NCBI GenBank assembly: GCA_013314775.1
Contig: JABUFB010000008.1
Span: 1 to 64,000, forward strand
From: Armatimonadota bacterium
GTDB lineage: Bacteria > Armatimonadota > Zipacnadia > Zipacnadales > JABUFB01
Direction of reading: 5' to 3'
Length of the DNA: 64,000 nucleotides
This document shows positions 53,222 through 62,074 of the stretch, in pieces. A model generated the notes under the pieces. The model was given only the letters and a program-made list of their open reading frames with translations. It searched no databases and was not told the DNA's origin. Every line of letters starts with the position of its first letter. Positions within the stretch are counted from its first letter, which is position 1. A program made the translations under genes and the position numbers.

Positions 53222-54403
53222 ATGACAGTGCGCATACTGATCGGGGTGCTCCTGACGCTGTTTGGCCTGGGGATTGCTTGCGGCCCACCTGTGGATTGTG
53301 ACGAGGACGCCGTGGTGGCCAGCGCCCCCGCCGTCAGCTATGGGCCGGCGACCCACGAGTGTACGGCCGGTCACAAGATCGAAAAACGCAGCGTCACTCT
53401 GGACTCGGGAGCGATCCGTTACGGACTGGGCTACTCGGGCTGCGTCGACCCATCCCACGGCATCCAGCGGCCCAGTTCCGAGGGGAACTTCGGCATGCCC
53501 CAGCCGATCTCAGGAAACTGGTACTGGGGCGGCTTCCTGAAGTTCATAATCAACGGGGTGGACGCCACGAACTGCCCTGTGGAGGACTGGCGGGTGCTGG
53601 AGAGCGGCAGCCGCGGCCTGTTCCAGGTGGTCTTCGCACATCCCGATGCAACCGTGATGCTCCGGTTCCTGCTCCTGCCGGGAGCGAATCACCTGCTGTG
53701 CGAAGTGGGCTGGACGCCCCTTGAGGGCAAGGAAGTGAAGACAGCTCAGGCGTCCTTGCGCTGCTACCCCAGCTTCTTCACATCGGCCCGTAAGCGCGTG
53801 GGTGACCGGCACTGCATGACACCGCGGACCGATGAGGGGCAGGGCAAGACGCTGGTGGTCGACCCCCAAGCAGACACGTGGCTCTACTACTACGACACCA
53901 TCTTTGACGTGGCCAAGGGCGAGGGCGATGGCCCATGCGCGGCACTGCTCAACCCCGATGGCCTCACCAGCGGCAGCGTCTCGATTGGCGGCTATGCGGT
54001 GTTGACCACTCTCAACTACGACCCCTCGAAGGGCCGCGCATTGATGGGCTTCTACGACTTCGCAGGGCACACCAACGCCGAAGCCGAAGAGTACCTGAAA
54101 ACACAGGGCGCCGCGGATGCAGCGCGCCTTGCCGAGGCCGACTTCCGGCCGCTGGGCGTACAGAAACTCGACGTGGATCAGCTCCGCGCGGAAGCGATGC
54201 AGTTGCTTGCCGATGCCGGCCCTGACGGCGTGGCTCCCACGAGGCAGGTGGAGGATCTGCTGGCTGGAGTGGACGGCTACCATGCCCGGGCGGCGGCCGG
54301 CGACTGGAAGGCGGAAGCGGAACTGGCTGCACTGGTGGCCAACTCTTCCGACCTCTTCTGGCGCCTGAGAGCCTTCGCAGTGCTCAACAACCCTGACCGG
54401 TAG
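53222..54403 (+). CDS. secreted protein of unknown function
   Basis: A 393-residue protein with a hydrophobic leader (ILIGVLLTLFGLGIAC); the last residues could be a weak lipobox. The central part is beta-rich with conserved-looking aromatics (SGNWYWGGFLKFIING, DTWLYYYDTIFDVAKG), and the C-terminus is a helical, Ala-rich segment. I do not recognise a family or catalytic motif. Its position as the last gene of the operon, 35 nt after the GH42-like gene, suggests an accessory envelope role in glycan processing. ATG 53222 has AAAGGGG about 10 nt upstream. Its 3' end overlaps the convergent gene at 54384 by 20 nt. Confidence 0.7.
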   Translation: MTVRILIGVLLTLFGLGIACGPPVDCDEDAVVASAPAVSYGPATHECTAGHKIEKRSVTLDSGAIRYGLGYSGCVDPSHGIQRPSSEGNFGMPQPISGNWYWGGFLKFIINGVDATNCPVEDWRVLESGSRGLFQVVFAHPDATVMLRFLLLPGANHLLCEVGWTPLEGKEVKTAQASLRCYPSFFTSARKRVGDRHCMTPRTDEGQGKTLVVDPQADTWLYYYDTIFDVAKGEGDGPCAALLNPDGLTSGSVSIGGYAVLTTLNYDPSKGRALMGFYDFAGHTNAEAEEYLKTQGAADAARLAEADFRPLGVQKLDVDQLRAEAMQLLADAGPDGVAPTRQVEDLLAGVDGYHARAAAGDWKAEAELAALVANSSDLFWRLRAFAVLNNPDR

Positions 54404-57050
54404 CGAAATCACCAGTCAGGTAGCAGACGGCCCGCTGGTCGGGGGTATTTGCAGTGAAGCGTACACGAGTGCCCGGCGGCAGGTCTGCGGCCTCCAGAAC
54501 GTGGATCACTTCGGCCCACCCGCTTGCATCTGGTAACACCCTTGCGAGGCGGTTTGGCAAGCTTTCGATGAGCCTTTCGTTGAGTACGTGCGAGGAGCGG
54601 CTTGGATAGACCGCAAGGTAAAGCATGTCCGCTTCGATCAGTTCGTTCAGGAAATGAGTGCCCAGGGATACGTCTGGCGGGGCGTGCTCGCCCATCGCTG
54701 CCACCTCACAGACAACGGTTGCGCCGCTGATGTCCGCGAAAGTGACTGGGACCCCGAGGGATGGCGTTGATGTCCCCCAGCGTCCCGGGCCCGCGAGGAG
54801 CACCCCTCGCCCTTCAGGATTCGTCCCTACTCCCGCCAACGAACCCACGAACCGGGCTACCTGATGCCGCTGATTGAGGGGCAGGCGCGCGTAAGCATCG
54901 GGCCGGATTAGGACGATGCGCTCCAGGTTGAGATCGGTGCTCTGGCCGATGATGGGGCCCGCAGATGCCAGCAAGAGACTGCCGGCCGGGATATCCGCGG
55001 GCATGCTGGTATCCGGCCCGGCTCCTCGCACCTGCAGCGGACGGCACTGTACAAGATTCACGCGGTAGCTGCCGTCCGGCTTCAGATTCGTGGTGAACTC
55101 CACGTCCACCGGGTACTGGTAGGCCTCCTGCAGTGCCCCCAGCATCCTGCGCATATCCTCCGCGAACTCCGTCCGTTCCAGGAGGCCCTCGAAAGTGAGC
55201 ACCCAGGGCGAGACTGGTGTGGAACGTCCCGCGCGTTCCTCGAGATCACGGTCGTATGAGGCGAGCATGGACATGGGCAGGTCCGGCGCGCGGCGGGCCA
55301 GCTCCCCGGGCGCGACGGAGATGAGCCGGTTGGCCTCCAGGTCCAGGCAGTCCACCCGACGCTGGGAGTAGCGGCGGATCTGGTCGAAAGTCGATTCCAG
55401 GCGCCTGCGCGGGGCATTGAGCGCCACCACCCGCGAATAATCATCATCGGTGCGATCTACCGCGCGGGTCCCGAGGCCCATGACGATCCGCAGCACACCC
55501 GCGGAAGGGTCGATGTCGCGGTGCCACACGTACGGGTTGAGGGACAGCCCAACCCCCGCCAAGTCCGGCAGGAACAGACCGTCGCGGAGCTTTCCCGATA
55601 CCCGCTGGATGAGCAGCGCCATCTGCTCGTCTCGCTGCAGAAGGCCGCGCTGGGCTCGGTAAACCAGGGCCTTCTCGCCCATTGCGCTGGCGTAGATCGC
55701 GCGCACGGCGGAGTGGAAATCGCCGATGCGTTGCTGCCCCGGGCCCTGGTTGACGCAGAACTCGCTCTCGTATTTCCCCGCGAAAGCATTTCCGAAATTG
55801 TCCTCAAGCAGGCTGCTGGAGCGCACGATGATGGGCCATTGGCCGAAGTAGTCCAGCATCTGGAGGAACTGCTTCTCGGCATAGTCGGGAAATGTGCCGG
55901 TGAGAAGGTGCTGGCGTGCAGTCTCTGAGCCTTCGAGGAACCCCTCCGGATTGCGCTGCTTTTCGCGCACCCACCAGACGCCGTTGTTCACAAGGTAAGT
56001 GTAGAAGACATCCGAGCCCACGTAGAAGGAGTCGTGGGGCTCGAGGATCGTCTCCCAACGCGGGTCGGAGGCCTTGAGGATTGCGCGTGCGAGCAGCATC
56101 CCCACAGCTTTGCCCCCGATGAGGCCCGTTCCGATCATGCGACGACGTATGGCGACGAGGTCCTCCAGTGTCAGGTACCGGTCGAGAAGGCCCAGCATTC
56201 GTTCGTCGCGAGACACCGCCATGCGTAAGAGGCGGTTCTTCAGGTCCCAGGAACGCGGCCTTGCAGGGGCCGCTTCTCCAGCGGGATCACGTCGAGTATC
56301 CAGTACTGCCTCACCGTACTCGAGGACTTCTTCAGCCTGTCGAAATCCCCGGTGCCACAAGCCGGGACCGCCCCCCATCGACCCGAGGTTCATCCACGGC
56401 GCCGCCTGCTGGATTCGGGCGATGATGTCGCTGTCCACCACGGGGGTACAACTGTCGCCGTGCAGCAGGTGCAGGTTGTGCATGGTGGGGGAGTAGCGCT
56501 GCTGCACCTTGATGGGGTAAAGGTATTCCTCGCCGTCGAATAGGATCACGTCCAACAGGATCTGGGTGGTCTGCCGGATGAGCGCCGTGGCTTCCGGGGA
56601 GTGGCGATTGCGCAGCAGGCCGAAATACGCCACAGTCTCCATGTCCAGCAGATATGGGCAGGTCAACAGGAAGAAGCTGCCCAGCATCTCGTCACTCAGC
56701 CAGACTTCGGCCAGTTCCGACAGGCAGTCGAAGATGTAGTATGCACCGGTGCCCATTCGCTGGATAGTCTCGCGCACCTGGCTAGCGAAACTCTCAAAGC
56801 CCGAACGCGGGTCTAGCTCCAGTACCTGCACGCCACCAGTGGCCTCCACCAACGGGTCGTGGGAAGCAAAGCGGAAATAGATGGTCTCGCGTCCCTGGGC
56901 CACCGCGGCTCTGCAAAAGGGGATCGCGAACTGTCGATAGTGGGCCGGGTCATCCACCTGCCAGACCACATTGTCGCCGGGCAGGAGGCCGCGGATCACG
57001 CGGTCCAGGTCAGGCAGCCCTGTACTCAACTCGCCTCGCGCTATGGGCAT
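54384..57050 (-). CDS. KaiC-like N-domain fused to PPDK/PEP-synthase-type ATP-grasp domain
   Basis: An 888-residue cytoplasmic protein. Residues about 5-190 resemble a KaiC/RadA-type domain (ELSTGLPDLDRVIRGLLPGD), but the P-loop GxxxxGKT is replaced (DNVVWQVDDP); YYIFDCLSELAE resembles a Walker B strand. The middle (about 300-640) is the ATP-binding domain of pyruvate phosphate dikinase/PEP synthase (IGGKAVGMLL, IVRSSSLLEDNFGNAFAGKY, MGLGTRAVDRTDDDY, NLVQCRPLQ). No phosphohistidine swivel motif (GGxxCH) is seen; instead the C-terminus carries GPGRWGTSTPSLGVPV and THFLNELIEADMLYLAV. It is thus not a normal PEP synthase. ATG 57050 has AGGAG 5 nt upstream; a GTG at 57089 is an alternative. It diverges from gdhA. 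Confidence 0.8.
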   Translation of the reverse strand: MPIARGELSTGLPDLDRVIRGLLPGDNVVWQVDDPAHYRQFAIPFCRAAVAQGRETIYFRFASHDPLVEATGGVQVLELDPRSGFESFASQVRETIQRMGTGAYYIFDCLSELAEVWLSDEMLGSFFLLTCPYLLDMETVAYFGLLRNRHSPEATALIRQTTQILLDVILFDGEEYLYPIKVQQRYSPTMHNLHLLHGDSCTPVVDSDIIARIQQAAPWMNLGSMGGGPGLWHRGFRQAEEVLEYGEAVLDTRRDPAGEAAPARPRSWDLKNRLLRMAVSRDERMLGLLDRYLTLEDLVAIRRRMIGTGLIGGKAVGMLLARAILKASDPRWETILEPHDSFYVGSDVFYTYLVNNGVWWVREKQRNPEGFLEGSETARQHLLTGTFPDYAEKQFLQMLDYFGQWPIIVRSSSLLEDNFGNAFAGKYESEFCVNQGPGQQRIGDFHSAVRAIYASAMGEKALVYRAQRGLLQRDEQMALLIQRVSGKLRDGLFLPDLAGVGLSLNPYVWHRDIDPSAGVLRIVMGLGTRAVDRTDDDYSRVVALNAPRRRLESTFDQIRRYSQRRVDCLDLEANRLISVAPGELARRAPDLPMSMLASYDRDLEERAGRSTPVSPWVLTFEGLLERTEFAEDMRRMLGALQEAYQYPVDVEFTTNLKPDGSYRVNLVQCRPLQVRGAGPDTSMPADIPAGSLLLASAGPIIGQSTDLNLERIVLIRPDAYARLPLNQRHQVARFVGSLAGVGTNPEGRGVLLAGPGRWGTSTPSLGVPVTFADISGATVVCEVAAMGEHAPPDVSLGTHFLNELIEADMLYLAVYPSRSSHVLNERLIESLPNRLARVLPDASGWAEVIHVLEAADLPPGTRVRFTANTPDQRAVCYLTGDFATGQGC

Positions 57051-57151
57051 CGGTTCTCCTATGGACTGCGGCAAGGGTGGTTCGTCCACACGTCACAGTC
57101 CTCAGCATCGGTTTCCGCGCACACGAACCCGTAACCTGCAGGAACAGACTA

Positions 57152-57160
57152 TGGTATAAT
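57152..57160 (+). promoter_or_regulatory. extended -10 promoter for gdhA
   Basis: TGGTATAAT is a consensus TATAAT at 57155-57160 preceded by the TGn extension, 63 nt before the gdhA start. No good -35 hexamer is visible at the normal distance, which is common for extended -10 promoters. The region between the two divergent genes is only 172 bp, so regulation of both may be linked. Confidence 0.6.
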
Positions 57161-57222
57161 ATTAAACTATGCGCCCCGTGGCGCTCTGCCTTCCCCACGA
57201 TTCCTGCAAGGAGTACTTGTCC

Positions 57223-58563
57223 ATGTCCTCGCATTTCGTCGATGATATCATGTCCACCGTCGTGTCTCGCAACCCGGGCGAGACCGAGTTCCACCAGGCG
57301 GCCCAGGAAGTTGCCGAGTCCGTGGCCGTTGTGGTCGAGAGACACCCCGAGCTCGCCCGCGCCAAGGTCCTCGAACGCATCCTCGAGCCCGATCGCCAGA
57401 TCATCTTCCGCGTTGCGTGGGTGGACGATGCAGGCGAAGTGCAGATCAACCGCGGCTTCCGCGTACAGTTCAACAGCGCCATTGGGCCGTACAAGGGTGG
57501 CTTGCGATTTCACCCCTCCGTCTACCTGGGAATCATCAAGTTCCTCGGGTTCGAGCAGGTCTTCAAGAACGCTCTGACCACCACCCCCATCGGCGGTGCA
57601 AAGGGTGGCAGCGACTTTGACCCCAAGGGAAAGAGCGACAACGAAGTCATGAAGTTCTGCCAGTCCTTCATGAATGAGCTGTTCCGGCACATCGGTCCGG
57701 ACACCGACGTCCCCGCGGGCGACATCGGTGTGGGCACTCGAGAAATCGGCTATCTCTTCGGCCAGTACCGCAAGCTCGCCAACGAGTTTACAGGCGTGCT
57801 CACCGGCAAGGGTCTCGAATGGGGCGGCTCTTACGTGCGTAAGGAAGCCACCGGCTACGGCCTCGTGTATTTCACCACGCGCATGCTGGAGAGTGTCGGC
57901 AAGGCTTGGGACGGTCTCGACGTGGTCATTTCCGGATCGGGCAATGTGGCAATCTACGCCGCCGAAAAGGCCATGCAGTTGGGGGCGCGGGTTATTGCTA
58001 TGTCCGATAGCAGCGGGTACATCGTGGACACAGAGGGCATCAATCTCGAGACGGTCCGGCGGATCAAGGAAGTGGAGCGCGGGAGAATTCGCGAGTATAC
58101 CGAGTTTCACCCGCGGGCTGAGTACTACGAGGGGTGGCGCGGAATCTGGTCTGTGCCCTGCGCAGTGGCCCTGCCTAGCGCCACGGAAAACGAAATCGAC
58201 GCAGCAGCGGCGAAATTGCTCGTGGAGAACGGCTGCATTGCGGTGGCTGAAGGCGCAAACATGCCCAGCACTCCGGAAGCGATTCACATTCTGCAGGAGA
58301 GCGGAGTCCTGTTCGGACCCGCCAAGGCCGCGAACGCCGGAGGGGTGGCCACCAGTTCGCTCGAGATGGCCCAGAACTCCAGCCGCCTGAACTGGACATT
58401 TGACGAGGTGGACCGGCGTTTGAAGCTGATTATGAACTGCGTCTACGAACAGTGCGTGGATGCCGCCGAAAACTACGGGCGCGGTGGGAATCTCGCGGCA
58501 GGCGCGAATATCGCCGGCTTTCTCAAGGTGGCACGCGCGATGTTGGCGCAGGGAGTGGTGTAG
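57223..58563 (+). CDS. gdhA: NADP-type glutamate dehydrogenase (hexameric, GdhA)
   Basis: A 446-residue glutamate dehydrogenase of the 50-kDa hexameric class. Substrate- and catalysis-linked lysines sit in GPYKGGLRFHP (Lys91) and GGAKGGSDFDPKGKSD (Lys127), matching the numbering of E. coli GdhA closely. The nucleotide-binding motif is VVISGSGNVAIYAAEK. It converts 2-oxoglutarate and ammonium to glutamate, probably with NADPH, in the cytoplasm, and links to NfnAB through the NADPH pool. ATG 57223 has AAGGAG 9 nt upstream. An extended -10 promoter precedes the gene and a strong terminator follows, so it is monocistronic. Confidence 0.97.
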   Translation: MSSHFVDDIMSTVVSRNPGETEFHQAAQEVAESVAVVVERHPELARAKVLERILEPDRQIIFRVAWVDDAGEVQINRGFRVQFNSAIGPYKGGLRFHPSVYLGIIKFLGFEQVFKNALTTTPIGGAKGGSDFDPKGKSDNEVMKFCQSFMNELFRHIGPDTDVPAGDIGVGTREIGYLFGQYRKLANEFTGVLTGKGLEWGGSYVRKEATGYGLVYFTTRMLESVGKAWDGLDVVISGSGNVAIYAAEKAMQLGARVIAMSDSSGYIVDTEGINLETVRRIKEVERGRIREYTEFHPRAEYYEGWRGIWSVPCAVALPSATENEIDAAAAKLLVENGCIAVAEGANMPSTPEAIHILQESGVLFGPAKAANAGGVATSSLEMAQNSSRLNWTFDEVDRRLKLIMNCVYEQCVDAAENYGRGGNLAAGANIAGFLKVARAMLAQGVV

Positions 58564-58586
58564 GCCAGACGATCTGCCCGACTGCA

Positions 58587-58636
58587 AAGGCCGGACGCTA
58601 TCCCCGATGTCGGTTGAGGAAAGCGTCCGGCCTTTT
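58587..58636 (+). terminator. rho-independent terminator of gdhA (bidirectional)
   Basis: A perfect 13-bp stem (58587-58599 AAGGCCGGACGCT, 58622-58634 AGCGTCCGGCCTT) with a 22-nt loop ends in TTTT on the + strand. On the - strand the stem is followed by TTTGC, so it may also serve the convergent beta-helix gene. Confidence 0.85.
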
Positions 58637-58727
58637 CGCGTTTACACCCGCATGCTTTGCTCTGCCGGGACACGGTCCCGGACACACCTGCCGCAGCGTC
58701 CGGTATCGCAATCGCTGCCGGAGCGCT

Positions 58728-60731
58728 TCAGTCTTCGGGCTTCAGCAATGCTTCCGGCGACGTGGACATAACTGACGGAATGCCCAACAGGTCCACGTAG
58801 TGGTCTTCCATGTGAACTCCAGAAGGCTTCGCCATCGCAAGGCACCAGACTTCACCCTTGGAGACCGCCGGGAGGGTGACATCGAACTGGTGTGCACGGG
58901 TGATGTTGTCCTGCTCGCCCACCATTTCCCCCGACGGATTGTAAAGGGTCGCCTTCACGCCTTCCCCAGAGCCCTCGCCGAAGAGCTTCACGCCGAACTC
59001 GGTAACTCCCTCCGGCACATAGAAATACAGCTTCGTGACCGTGGACAGGAACCGGATGGGCGAACCCGCGCCGATGATGCACATCCGATTGGTCGAAGCG
59101 CCCATGGCCACGTAGTTCGCGCCTGCATCGAGCTTGACCGTGTACGCGCCGGTCTCGGGGGCGGCGAACTCAACCTTGCCCTCCCCCTGGAAGGGGATTT
59201 TCACGTCGGCGACAACTGCCCCGGAAGGGCTCGTCACTGTGACAGGCATTGTGGAGCCGCCGTATTTACCCACCTGCCCGTGCTTGACAGCGAAGCTGAC
59301 GTCGTCGCCCTCCTTCGCGAATAAGATGTAAGTGGCTGTGCCACGATTGCGTATCGGAGACAGGTCGCACGCCGCAGCGGCGTCGGGATAAACGGGTACC
59401 AGTGAGCGGTCGCCCATGTCAAACTTCGCATAGCGCTTGAGGAGGGTATACGGCATCCACTTCTTGACGGCGGCCTCGTCGATGAGCACATCTTCGCGTT
59501 GCCCGTCGCGCTCAATAATGAGATTGCCGGTGATGGCTTCCAGTCCCGCTTCGCCGGAGTTGTCGACGTAGGTCATCGGCGCGCGGTCCACTGCGTCGCG
59601 GATCAAGATGTTACGGAACTCGATCTCGCCCACAGGCCGATTTGATCCATCGCGCGCCGCCAGGATGATGGGGGCAGCCGTGACGGAATTGGGCGCCGGG
59701 TCGATGATGCTGCAGTCCACGTAGGACAGGCCCATGCCTCCCACCGGCTTGCCGCCCACATAGATCCCGCCGCCTCCACTGCGTTCAAAGATGCAGTTGG
59801 TGAAGACCACGTTCCCCAAGACCGCAGCCGCCTCCGTGTTTCCGGTGTACATTGCGCATCCCGGGCCTGCGTCATCCACAGAGCGGCAGTTCTCAAACCG
59901 CATGGTGACCGGCGCGGACTCTGCTGTCAGCGAGGGCAGGTAGGCGACGAACCCGCCGCCCTTGTTGCCCTGACTCAGGCAGTTACGCATGACAACGTTC
60001 GCAATCTTCTCGCTGGATTCGTTGGGCTCGAAGTCGATGCCCGCCTGGGGAGGCGTGCCGGCCGTGTCCCTGAGGGTGGTATTTTCGATGAGCAGGTTCT
60101 CGGCGCTGATAACGCTGATTCCCTGGCGGTAGTTTCGGTCGCAGAGGACATCCTTGATGACGATGTCTTGATTGGTGCGGCCGCGGGTGGCCACACCCAG
60201 GTAGATACCGTCGCCGCCACTTTCTGCCAGCGTCAGCCCGAGGACCTTCACATTGGTGCAACTGCGGATGCTCAGGCAATGCCGCCACTCGGCCTTCTCG
60301 TACTCGGGGCCGTCGTAGTCAGACCGATGCATGCGCAGAGTGGCTCCGTATCCGTTGAGGACGATGTTCTCCTTATTCGCCGCAGTCATGAGCGCGTCAT
60401 TGCGGCCCTTGTACTCGCCCTTCTTCGCCAGGATCTCCGCTCCCTTTTCGAAGAAGATCTCCTGGTTGGACGCAAGTTGAATCGGGGTCACGATCCACGG
60501 CTTGCCCATGTTCTCAATGATCAGCTTCTGTGCGCCGGAGTTGATCGCAGCCTGAAGAGCGGCGGTTGAGTCAACTTCGTCGAAGCCCCACCAGGAAGCC
60601 TTGGCGGTGGTCAATCTGCCGGACTTCACATCATCGATCGCCTGCTGGTTCACCGCGGGCTGACAAGCGGCGATGGCGCAGGTCAGAGCAGCTAACAGAA
60701 TTGCAGCAGGGGTCAGGGTGCATCTGCTCAT
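58728..60731 (-). CDS. parallel beta-helix (pectate-lyase-fold) lipoprotein
   Basis: A 667-residue protein with a lipoprotein signal ending IAAC (Cys23). Residues about 45-380 form a right-handed beta-helix (STAALQAAINSGAQKLIIEN, NVKVLGLTLAESGGDGIYLG, IANVVMRNCLSQGN, FTNCIFERSGGGGIYVGG), as in polysaccharide lyases and GH28-type enzymes. The C-terminal third is beta-sandwich-like (FAKEGDDVSFAVKHGQ, GEGKVEFAAPETGAYTVKL). It probably binds or cleaves an acidic polysaccharide at the cell surface; catalytic residues are not identifiable by eye. ATG 60731 starts the leader. It lies 41 nt downstream of the unknown gene at 60773. Confidence 0.78.
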   Translation of the reverse strand: MSRCTLTPAAILLAALTCAIAACQPAVNQQAIDDVKSGRLTTAKASWWGFDEVDSTAALQAAINSGAQKLIIENMGKPWIVTPIQLASNQEIFFEKGAEILAKKGEYKGRNDALMTAANKENIVLNGYGATLRMHRSDYDGPEYEKAEWRHCLSIRSCTNVKVLGLTLAESGGDGIYLGVATRGRTNQDIVIKDVLCDRNYRQGISVISAENLLIENTTLRDTAGTPPQAGIDFEPNESSEKIANVVMRNCLSQGNKGGGFVAYLPSLTAESAPVTMRFENCRSVDDAGPGCAMYTGNTEAAAVLGNVVFTNCIFERSGGGGIYVGGKPVGGMGLSYVDCSIIDPAPNSVTAAPIILAARDGSNRPVGEIEFRNILIRDAVDRAPMTYVDNSGEAGLEAITGNLIIERDGQREDVLIDEAAVKKWMPYTLLKRYAKFDMGDRSLVPVYPDAAAACDLSPIRNRGTATYILFAKEGDDVSFAVKHGQVGKYGGSTMPVTVTSPSGAVVADVKIPFQGEGKVEFAAPETGAYTVKLDAGANYVAMGASTNRMCIIGAGSPIRFLSTVTKLYFYVPEGVTEFGVKLFGEGSGEGVKATLYNPSGEMVGEQDNITRAHQFDVTLPAVSKGEVWCLAMAKPSGVHMEDHYVDLLGIPSVMSTSPEALLKPED

Positions 60732-60772
60732 GGTGGGTCATCTCCATCGGCTTCGTTGGTGAGCGGCGACTA

Positions 60773-61918
60773 TCACCACGGTTGCTTGTCACTGAGGGCG
60801 GTATCGATGTGCGCGACGGCCTTCGCGTCAAGTTCGGCGAGTTCATTGATGATCTCGATGGCATCTCTACGGACACCGGGCTCGGCGAGCAGTTCAGCTT
60901 TCTGGTCGGAGCGTCCGTTGCCACCGACCAGCCCCCACATCTGCCAAACCAGATCATGCTCCCGGTCGTAGCAGTTGGCCGCGGTGGAAAGCTCTTCCGC
61001 CGCCCAGGGCAGGAACTGGGCGGTCTGCTCCAGGTATCGCGCGGCGTACCAGCGCCCTTCAGCAACGGTGGTCGCCGCGTCATCATGGACATCGAACATC
61101 AGGCGCAGGCGGCTCAGATCATCGGTTGCGAACTCGTCGTCATGCCCGAGATGCTCCGCCCAGGCCGCATACGCCGCGAGACCATTGTGGCGGTCGGGGA
61201 ACACCGTGAGCGTGCGCGAGATGGTGAGTGCCCAGTAGAGACTTTGGCGGTGGACTTCGGCACGGTCCGGCGCAGGCAGCCTCTCCCCGATGAAAATCAG
61301 TCCCCTGGTGTCCCCGAGCCAGGCGGTCTTGCGGAACTGGCCGGACGGCAGGCGGCCCACTCCACGGCTGAACTCGTCGCAGTCCTGGAAGAAGCTCCAG
61401 CCGGTGAGGGCTGCTCCAGCCTCCTCGTACCCAGTGATGATACAGCACTCGGGCGGACCCACGACCCCAAACCCGAGCACCGGGACTTCTCTGGCGATGC
61501 TCTCCATGATGCGTTGGGTCAGTGGGGCGGGGTCAGCCTTTCGGTCGATCTCGCAGAGCATCTCGCAACCGTACCCTACCGCCTCGAAACCACGCTGGAA
61601 GGGGCCGGCGGGGTCATTGCAGGCGACGCCAAGGTCCACATTGTCCGGGCTCCATCCGGGTTTCCAGGACAGCCTGAAGGCCGCGCCGGTGGTGCCCATG
61701 AGATACACGTACAGCTCATCCAGTCGCCAGGAACGGCCGTGGGCCTGGATATTCCGAGCCCCATAGTCTTCGCCCAGGAACTCCAGACAAGCGCGCAAGC
61801 AAGACGGAAACGGTGTGAGTTCCGGGCAGCGTGGCAGTTCAGGTTCGAACCCGACCCTCGGGACACCTTCGAGTACAGCGCGGTCCGGCAGGTTGCGGCC
61901 GCAGCAGCTTGCAGTCAC
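60773..61918 (-). CDS. protein of unknown function, possible cysteine-peptidase-like fold
   Basis: A 381-residue soluble protein. The N-terminal half has TPFPSCLRACLEFLGEDYG (Cys40, Cys44) and later VLGFGVVGPPECCIITGYEE, a layout reminiscent of C39- or papain-like Cys proteins, where a Cys-helix and a strand with His or Glu form the site, but no catalytic His is certain. The C-terminal half is helical (LSRLRLMFDVHDDAATT, YLEQTAQFLPWAAEEL). I do not recognise a family. The start is GTG 61918, supported by GGGGAGG upstream. It diverges from the glycyl-radical enzyme gene and precedes the beta-helix lipoprotein gene on the same strand. Confidence 0.65.
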   Translation of the reverse strand: MTASCCGRNLPDRAVLEGVPRVGFEPELPRCPELTPFPSCLRACLEFLGEDYGARNIQAHGRSWRLDELYVYLMGTTGAAFRLSWKPGWSPDNVDLGVACNDPAGPFQRGFEAVGYGCEMLCEIDRKADPAPLTQRIMESIAREVPVLGFGVVGPPECCIITGYEEAGAALTGWSFFQDCDEFSRGVGRLPSGQFRKTAWLGDTRGLIFIGERLPAPDRAEVHRQSLYWALTISRTLTVFPDRHNGLAAYAAWAEHLGHDDEFATDDLSRLRLMFDVHDDAATTVAEGRWYAARYLEQTAQFLPWAAEELSTAANCYDREHDLVWQMWGLVGGNGRSDQKAELLAEPGVRRDAIEIINELAELDAKAVAHIDTALSDKQPW

Positions 61919-62011
61919 AGGCGAGGCCTCCCCGGCAATCTGGCATGCTCAGGAGTAATTCACCGCACCAGGCACTTGTACCTGCGCGGACGCCGGACGT
62001 CTCGCATCTGC

Positions 62012-62040
62012 TTGTGCCCTAAGGATAAATGTGTTATAGA
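62012..62040 (+). promoter_or_regulatory. possible sigma70-type promoter for the glycyl-radical enzyme gene
   Basis: TTGTGC (62012-62017) and TATAGA (62035-62040) are separated by 17 nt and lie 34 nt before the start codon of the glycyl-radical enzyme. The match to consensus is partial, so this is tentative. Confidence 0.3.
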
Positions 62041-62074
62041 CCGGGTGCTGCACAGTACACGGAGGCACGAGAGC

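Noticed and set aside
54384-57050. Annotation as phosphoenolpyruvate synthase
   Set aside because: The ATP-binding domain fits, but the phosphohistidine and PEP-binding domains are not seen.
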